DNA of 10,477 nt, from the NCBI GenBank assembly GCA_030844625.1, contig JAUUNJ010000061.1:1-10477 (forward strand), read 5' to 3'. The notes beneath the pieces were generated by a model. That model was not told the DNA's origin. It made no database searches and saw only the letters and a list, made by a program, of their open reading frames with translations. The stretch comes from Roseburia sp. GTDB lineage: Bacteria > Bacillota > Clostridia > Lachnospirales > Lachnospiraceae. Shown in pieces: positions 6,493-10,477 of this stretch (its first letter is position 1; each line of letters begins with the position of its first letter). The position numbers were made by a program, and so were the translations under genes.

Positions 6493-7809
6493 TTACCCTT
6501 TCTTCCTACGTGCTTCCTGCACTTTTCTTTTCATGGTTCTGACCGACTGTGTAATATTTCTATTGGCAGGACAATTAAAGTTACATGTACCACATTCAAT
6601 ACATTCCATTCCATGCATTCTAATAAATGCTTCCATATCATCTGCCGCAGCCGCTTGGGCTATTTTCGCACAGATAAGTCCTTCCGGACAGACCTGTGCA
6701 CACTTTCCACAGTTAAGACAATTCGTCATTATGGCATACGCTATCTCATCCTTCTTAAAAGCGAGAAGCGCTGATGAACCTTTGATGACGGGCACATCTA
6801 ACGTAAACATCGCCTGTCCCATCATAGGTCCGCCTGACAATACTTTTTCTGTGTTTTCGTCCATACCTCCTGCCTCTTCCACGAGCTGTGCATGGCTTGT
6901 TCCAAAGGGAACTAAAAGATTACACGGATTCTTTATTCCATCGCCGGAAACCGTGACAACTCTTTCCGTTAACGGCTTGTGTAGTTTCACCGCCCGATAA
7001 ATATTGTATACAGTATCCACATTATCTACAATACATCCTGCATCTGCCGGAAGCATGGAAGAGTTAATCTTTCTCTTCGTTACAGCATAAATGATATGTC
7101 GTTCCGACCCCTGTGGATATTTTGTCTTCAGTTCTGCTACCTCAATCCTGTCTTCACCGGCTGTTAATTTCTTTAAATTCTCTATTACATCAGGTTTATT
7201 ATTCTCAACTGCAATAACGCCCTTTGCATTGTCAAAAAGCTGCAACATAATCTTTAAGCCTTCAATTACTTCCCTTGGCTGTTCCACTAATCTTCTGTAA
7301 TCAGATGTTATGTACGGTTCACATTCCGCTGCATTGACAATCACATAATCAATTGCATTTTCATCCTTTGGTGTCAGCTTCACATTGGTTGGAAAGCAAG
7401 CTCCACCAAGTCCTACCACACCACAATCCTTAACAGTTTCCCTAATATACTCTTTAGACCATGGCTCTGCCACAGTTTCATACTCAAATTCTTCATATTC
7501 TTCATCATTTTCAATAATAATTGAGAGTACCTTGCTGCCGTTGGGTACAAGTCTCTGTTCAAATTTTTTGACGGTTCCTGAAACGGATGAATGAATGTTT
7601 GCCGAAATAAAACCTGCAGCTTCTGCAATCAACTGCCCCTTAAGCACCCTCTGACCGACTTCAACCACCGGTTTTGCCGGAGCACCAATATGCTGTAAAA
7701 CAGGTATTACTACTTCACCTTTCGGTAATATCTTTCTGACAGCAACATCCTTTGACAGTTCTTTTCCATCGTATGGATGAACACCGCCTTTAAATGTTAG
7801 AATAGACAT
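6493..7809 (-). CDS. rnfC: Rnf complex subunit RnfC, NADH/FMN-binding iron-sulfur protein
   Basis: RnfC is the peripheral cytoplasmic subunit where NAD+ is reduced (or NADH oxidised), homologous to complex I NuoF and NqrA. Features in order: an N-terminal barrel-sandwich part (about 30-100), the glycine-rich nucleotide/flavin loop GVVGLGGACFPTNVK at 130-144, NAAECEPYI at 159-167, and YPQGSERHI at 231-239. Near the C-terminus are two [4Fe-4S] motifs, C364-xx-C367-xx-C370-xxx-C374-P and C403-xx-C406-xx-C409-xxx-C413-P, and the protein ends in a basic tail. Length 438 equals the clostridial form, without the long C-terminal extension of proteobacterial RnfC. The ATG at 7809 has GAGGT 6 nt upstream. 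It is the first gene of the operon, behind a good sigma-A promoter. Confidence 0.96.
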   Translation of the reverse strand: MSILTFKGGVHPYDGKELSKDVAVRKILPKGEVVIPVLQHIGAPAKPVVEVGQRVLKGQLIAEAAGFISANIHSSVSGTVKKFEQRLVPNGSKVLSIIIENDEEYEEFEYETVAEPWSKEYIRETVKDCGVVGLGGACFPTNVKLTPKDENAIDYVIVNAAECEPYITSDYRRLVEQPREVIEGLKIMLQLFDNAKGVIAVENNKPDVIENLKKLTAGEDRIEVAELKTKYPQGSERHIIYAVTKRKINSSMLPADAGCIVDNVDTVYNIYRAVKLHKPLTERVVTVSGDGIKNPCNLLVPFGTSHAQLVEEAGGMDENTEKVLSGGPMMGQAMFTLDVPVIKGSSALLAFKKDEIAYAIMTNCLNCGKCAQVCPEGLICAKIAQAAAADDMEAFIRMHGMECIECGTCNFNCPANRNITQSVRTMKRKVQEARRKKG

Positions 7810-7856
7810 TTTTCTACCTCTTTTCTGTGTTTAGATAAATTTGTCTTATCTTCTAT

Positions 7857-7885
7857 ATAATAATACTTTTCACTACTTTCTTCAA
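7857..7885 (-). promoter_or_regulatory. sigma-A-like promoter of the rnf operon
   Basis: TTGAAG (7885-7880) and TATTAT (7862-7857) are separated by exactly 17 nt on the minus strand, giving 4 of 6 and 5 of 6 matches to consensus. Transcription would start near 7850, about 40 nt before rnfC. The -35 begins 5 bp beyond the T tract of the preceding gene's terminator, so the operon is insulated. Confidence 0.65.
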
Positions 7886-7889
7886 TGCC

Positions 7890-7922
7890 AAAAAATGGCC
7901 TCCACATTAATGTGGAAGCCAT
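7890..7922 (-). terminator. strong intrinsic terminator of the lipoprotein gene
   Basis: On the minus strand ATGGC-T-TCCACA pairs with TGTGGA-G-GCCAT around a TTAA loop, with one mismatch, followed directly by TTTTTT (7895-7890). It starts 18 bp past the lipoprotein stop. Confidence 0.9.
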
Positions 7923-7940
7923 CTTTGACTTACTTATTTC

Positions 7941-8939
7941 TTATTTCTTTTTACTTTTTTTCGTCTTTTTAATTACAATAGCTTTCTTCTTAGAATATTT
8001 GCTGTATTCCGGTTTAATATAAGAAGCTTCTGTAATTTCAACAGCTCTTACTCTGAAATAATATTTCTTTCCTGCTTTCAGCTTCTTAATTGATACTGTT
8101 GTTTTCTTACTCTTCTTTGTTTTTGCCTTTTTAAACTTCTTGTTTGTTGAATATTGTACTTCATATGTAGTATTTTTTACTTTGCTGAATTTGATTTTAA
8201 CAGTGCCTTTTTTCTTCTTTACTGATGTAACCTTTAATGACTTAATAGAAGGTTTCTTTATTGTTTCTGTATTGAGAATCGCCTGATTTCTCTTTTCTAT
8301 TTCTTTCTTTACGGAATCAATTGTTACTTTGCTGTTTGTTGTGGCAAATAGAGTTACTTTCTGGTTCAGCGTATATTCAAATGTTATTTCGTTAGGATTC
8401 GTACTGCTTATAGTTCCTCCCTGACTTGAAACAATCTTGTTTGGAAACTCTATCACCTCTGTAACCTTAACCGCTGCCATATCCGCTGCTGATATTCCCA
8501 TCTCAGCATATGCTGATGTCAAATCTGTATAATCCGTAACGGCATAATATGTATCCTTTGATAAATATTCTCCCGACAAAGCAAGCACATCGCCCATTTC
8601 ACTATTATATGTTTCTATATTTTCGCTTCCGCTAATGGTAATAGAATAATATTCCTTACCATTTTTCTGTATTGTATTAAATGTACATGATGTTCCCGGT
8701 TCACTGGACATCATATTAAAAAATTCCTTTAATGACTTCTCTGCCTCTGCATTGGACTTGATTTCAGGATCCATTTTTCTCATAACACTAAGACACTTAT
8801 CCTTTTCAATTTCATACTTGGCATTCTGTGTCACAATACCGTCATTATTGATTTTCATTTTTGATTCTATTGTGGCACAGCCACTAAAAACCATGGCCAC
8901 TGCAAGTAATATAGCTGCTAATCTTGTTATTCTTTTCAT
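7941..8939 (-). CDS. lipoprotein with lysine-rich fibronectin-III-like C-terminal domain
   Basis: The predicted product has 332 residues. The N-terminus is a lipoprotein signal: MKRITRLAA, a hydrophobic stretch, then VFSGC with C21 as the lipidated cysteine. The mature protein should therefore sit on the outer face of the membrane. Residues about 25-215 form an unrecognised, probably beta-rich domain beginning SKMKINNDGIVTQNAKYEI, which vaguely recalls LppM-like lipoproteins; I do not assign a function. The last 105 residues (about 228-332) form a fibronectin-III-like domain with YEVQYSTNKKFKKAK and LKAGKKYYFRVRAV, as seen in many Lachnospiraceae surface proteins. 38 of these 105 residues are lysine. 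The start is the ATG at 8939, with AGGAGG 8 nt upstream; a GTG directly before it (8942) is 5 nt away and possible. The gene has its own promoter and terminator, so it is monocistronic. Confidence 0.85.
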   Translation of the reverse strand: MKRITRLAAILLAVAMVFSGCATIESKMKINNDGIVTQNAKYEIEKDKCLSVMRKMDPEIKSNAEAEKSLKEFFNMMSSEPGTSCTFNTIQKNGKEYYSITISGSENIETYNSEMGDVLALSGEYLSKDTYYAVTDYTDLTSAYAEMGISAADMAAVKVTEVIEFPNKIVSSQGGTISSTNPNEITFEYTLNQKVTLFATTNSKVTIDSVKKEIEKRNQAILNTETIKKPSIKSLKVTSVKKKKGTVKIKFSKVKNTTYEVQYSTNKKFKKAKTKKSKKTTVSIKKLKAGKKYYFRVRAVEITEASYIKPEYSKYSKKKAIVIKKTKKSKKK

Positions 8940-8947
8940 CACTGTTT

Positions 8948-8953
8948 CCTCCT
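8948..8953 (-). promoter_or_regulatory. ribosome binding site of the lipoprotein gene
   Basis: AGGAGG lies 8 nt before ATG 8939 and 5 nt before the adjacent GTG 8942. The spacing favours the ATG slightly, and the choice changes only one residue. Confidence 0.7.
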
Positions 8954-8976
8954 GAATTTGATGTAAATGTGATGAT

Positions 8977-9005
8977 ATTATACCCTATTTTTCTCAATTA
9001 CGCAA
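8977..9005 (-). promoter_or_regulatory. sigma-A promoter of the lipoprotein gene
   Basis: A perfect TATAAT (8982-8977) lies 17 nt after TTGCGT (9005-9000) on the minus strand. The transcript start is expected near 8970, about 30 nt before the ATG. Confidence 0.7.
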
Positions 9006-9013
9006 TTAACAAT

Positions 9014-9042
9014 TTGTTTATAAAAGATTATTATGATAAAAT
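9014..9042 (+). promoter_or_regulatory. promoter of the YprB-like nuclease gene, possibly giving a leaderless mRNA
   Basis: TTGTTT (9014-9019), a 17-nt spacer and TAAAAT (9037-9042) with an extended-10 TG at 9034-9035. The transcript start would fall at about 9049-9050, on or next to the ATG at 9050. Its -35 lies 8 bp from the -35 of the divergent lipoprotein promoter, back to back. Confidence 0.6.
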
Positions 9043-9049
9043 ACTATTT

Positions 9050-10159
9050 ATGTTAGTAATAAAAGATAAAGCAAATACAAAAATCACATATCCCATTGAG
9101 AAAATAGCTGATCAGGATAAAGTTCTATTTTTTGATATTGAGACAACCGGTTTTTCGAGAAAATACTGCAATGTATATCTGATTGGATGCATGTATTTTT
9201 CCGGTGATCAGCCCATGTATACACAGTGGCTTGCCGAAAATTTCAATGATGAGGCAAATGTACTTATGGCATTTCACAAATTTATTCAAAGTTTTGATAC
9301 GATTATCCATTTTAACGGAAACAGTTTTGATATGCCTTTCCTACAGGCTCGTGGTGAGAAATATCACTTAGATTTTAATTTTGATCAATTTAAAAGTATT
9401 GATATTTATAGACCTGTATCCAAAATGAATCATATACTTAAAATGGAAAACCAAAAGCAAAAAACGTTTGAACAACTTCTTGGAATCAAAAGAACCGATC
9501 CTTTTTCCGGCGGTGATTTAATAGAAGTTTTTAAACACTATGTAGAATCAAAAGACGAGCGCCTTATCTTTCCACTGCTCCTTCATAACCGTGAAGATGT
9601 ATGGAATATGGGAGAACTTATATCACTTCTCTCTATTTCTGATTTGTTTCATTATAAATTTCATGTACTCAATTATAAGATCAGGGATTTCAAAAATATG
9701 AACGGCGACATAGAACAGGAATTATGTATGTCATTGGAACTGGAAAATACCCTTCCCACACCTATTTCATATAATTTTAACGGAATTTATCTGAGAGTTA
9801 ACAATACAGCAGCGGACATTTCCATACAAATCAAAAAGGGCACCTATAAATATTTCTTTGATAACTACAAAGATTACTACTATCTTCCATTAGAAGATAA
9901 AGCTATTCATAAAAGCGTTGCGGGATTTGTTGATAAAAAATACCGCAAACAGGCAACTCCGGCAATATGCTACGAAAAATTTTCCGGTTCTTTCCTACCG
10001 GTTTATCAGATGGATAATAACTCATTTGCACAGCTATTTAAGGAAAGTCATAAAGACAAGACCGGATTTATTAAAGTGGATTTTATTAATAGTAGCAATA
10101 TATATGATTATGCATGTATGTTACTTGAATATTTAAAGGAAAAACCAAAATATAGTTAA
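9050..10159 (+). CDS. YprB-like ribonuclease H-fold (DEDDh) exonuclease
   Basis: Numbering is from the ATG at 9050 (369 residues). The N-terminal half is a DnaQ/RNase-H-like exonuclease domain of the YprB (RNase_H_2) type. Exo I is D29-I-E31 in FFDIETTGFS, Exo II is HFNGNSFDMPF with D94, and Exo III is H179-N-R-E-D183-V. All five DEDDh catalytic residues are therefore present. Further family landmarks are KQKTFEQLLGI and SGGDLIEVF at 136-161. Residues about 200-369 are Tyr/Phe/Lys-rich and not recognised. The enzyme is expected to trim nucleic acid in the cytosol using two metal ions; the natural substrate of this family is not known to me. The frame extends upstream to 8924, but that part is not family-like and would lie upstream of the promoter. 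No Shine-Dalgarno precedes 9050, and there is no other ATG, GTG or TTG before DIETTG in frame. Confidence 0.88.
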   Translation: MLVIKDKANTKITYPIEKIADQDKVLFFDIETTGFSRKYCNVYLIGCMYFSGDQPMYTQWLAENFNDEANVLMAFHKFIQSFDTIIHFNGNSFDMPFLQARGEKYHLDFNFDQFKSIDIYRPVSKMNHILKMENQKQKTFEQLLGIKRTDPFSGGDLIEVFKHYVESKDERLIFPLLLHNREDVWNMGELISLLSISDLFHYKFHVLNYKIRDFKNMNGDIEQELCMSLELENTLPTPISYNFNGIYLRVNNTAADISIQIKKGTYKYFFDNYKDYYYLPLEDKAIHKSVAGFVDKKYRKQATPAICYEKFSGSFLPVYQMDNNSFAQLFKESHKDKTGFIKVDFINSSNIYDYACMLLEYLKEKPKYS

Positions 10160-10191
10160 TTTTACAAATTTAAATAAATTTTATCCAAAGG

Positions 10192-10221
10192 AAAGAGGCT
10201 CGCAGTTAAGCGAACCTCTTT
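10192..10221. terminator. bidirectional terminator between convergent nuclease and SASP genes
   Basis: AAAGAGG-C-TCGC pairs with GCGA-A-CCTCTTT around a 6-nt loop, with one mismatch: an 11-bp stem. A-rich and T-rich flanks lie on both sides, so it can end transcripts from either direction (plus: CTCTTTATT; minus: CTCTTTCCTTT). Confidence 0.85.
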
Positions 10222-10248
10222 ATTGCACTCAAAGCAGATTGGCAATTA

Positions 10249-10446
10249 TTATTTACCACTCATCTGTCTTTCCTGAGCTTCAATCATTTTCTTAACCATC
10301 TGTCCACCAACAGAACCAGCCTGAGCTGATGTTAAGTTACCATTATAACCATCTGTAAGCTGAACACCTACTTCAGAAGCGCATTCCATTTTAAATCTGT
10401 TCATAGCGCTCTTAGCTTCTGGAACATTTACATTGTTTGAACTCAT
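10249..10446 (-). CDS. alpha/beta-type small acid-soluble spore protein (SASP)
   Basis: This 65-residue protein is of the size and sequence that coats and protects DNA in dormant spores. The first family block, NRFKMECASEVGV at about residues 16-28, includes the GPR protease recognition site; cleavage is expected between E21 and C22 during germination. The second block, GNLTSAQAGSVGGQMVKKMIEAQER at about 36-60, holds the DNA-binding GSVGGQMVKKMI signature (44-55). The start is the ATG at 10446, with GGAGG 8 nt upstream. The nearer ATG at 10452 has only a 2-nt gap and is unlikely. Upstream promoter sequence lies beyond the window; SASP genes are normally forespore (sigma-G) controlled. Genomes usually hold several paralogues, so no sspA/B-type symbol is given. 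Confidence 0.95.
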   Translation of the reverse strand: MSSNNVNVPEAKSAMNRFKMECASEVGVQLTDGYNGNLTSAQAGSVGGQMVKKMIEAQERQMSGK

Positions 10447-10454
10447 GATCATTA

Positions 10455-10459
10455 CCTCC
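10455..10459 (-). promoter_or_regulatory. ribosome binding site that decides the SASP start
   Basis: GGAGG is 8 nt from ATG 10446 but 2 nt from ATG 10452, so the shorter product starting MSSNN is favoured. Confidence 0.75.
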
Positions 10460-10477
10460 GTTTTTCATTCCCTTTTT

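Noticed and set aside
6533..7628. Several antisense and out-of-frame ORFs over rnfC
   Set aside because: They conflict with a complete, motif-rich rnfC and have no start signals.
8924..9049. N-terminal extension of the YprB-like protein
   Set aside because: It overlaps the start of the divergent lipoprotein gene and both promoters, and the encoded residues are not family-like.
1..10477. Search by eye for CRISPR arrays, tRNA, rRNA, riboswitches, IS elements and long direct repeats
   Set aside because: No regular repeat-spacer pattern, transposase, terminal inverted repeats or recognisable RNA fold was seen in the intergenic stretches, all of which are under 300 bp. Subtle structured RNAs cannot be ruled out without a covariance-model scan.

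Overview
The window looks like a chromosomal piece of a spore-forming, anaerobic, low-GC Clostridia, most likely a member of the Lachnospiraceae. The evidence is an AT-rich sequence with strong GGAGG-type ribosome sites, a clostridial-order Rnf operon (C-D-G-E-A-B), two sporulation-linked genes (a SpoVAF/GerA-family protein and an alpha/beta SASP), and a lipoprotein with the lysine-rich fibronectin-III-like domain common in Lachnospiraceae surface proteins. This assignment is inferred from gene content, not from a database match.

Layout, left to right. (1) 1-902, minus strand: a GTG-started 4HBT acyl-CoA thioesterase followed 44 bp later by an sce7726-type PD-(D/E)XK-like gene that runs off the left edge. 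A poly-G run and a possible 11-codon leader peptide overlapping the thioesterase start precede them. (2) 1079-2624, minus: a stand-alone SpoVAF-like germination protein with its own hairpin terminator. Its start is best placed at 2577, preceded by an inverted repeat that overlaps a possible forespore promoter. (3) 2742-7885, minus: the complete rnfCDGEAB operon, with a sigma-A-like promoter before rnfC, tightly packed genes and a weak AT-only hairpin after rnfB. (4) 7890-9005, minus: a lipoprotein gene with its own promoter and a strong terminator just upstream of the rnf promoter. (5) 9014-10159, plus: a DEDDh-type exonuclease (YprB-like RNase H fold), divergent from the lipoprotein gene and possibly leaderless. 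(6) 10192-10446, minus: an alpha/beta-type SASP, convergent with the nuclease gene across a shared bidirectional hairpin.

How the genes work together. Rnf is the only multi-gene machine here. RnfB takes electrons from reduced ferredoxin, RnfC meets NAD+, and RnfA/D/E/G carry electrons through the membrane via FeS and flavin centres while pumping Na+ or H+. The flavinylation motifs in RnfD and RnfG imply an ApbE elsewhere in the genome. The other genes are independent housekeeping or sporulation genes. I found no mobile element, CRISPR array, rRNA, tRNA or riboswitch, and no stretch over 300 bp without a gene. I see no clear evidence of a new multi-gene system. The second-look items are small: leader and start architecture, a Cys-rich RnfE tail, an orphan SpoVAF, and a nuclease-like gene next to a thioesterase.
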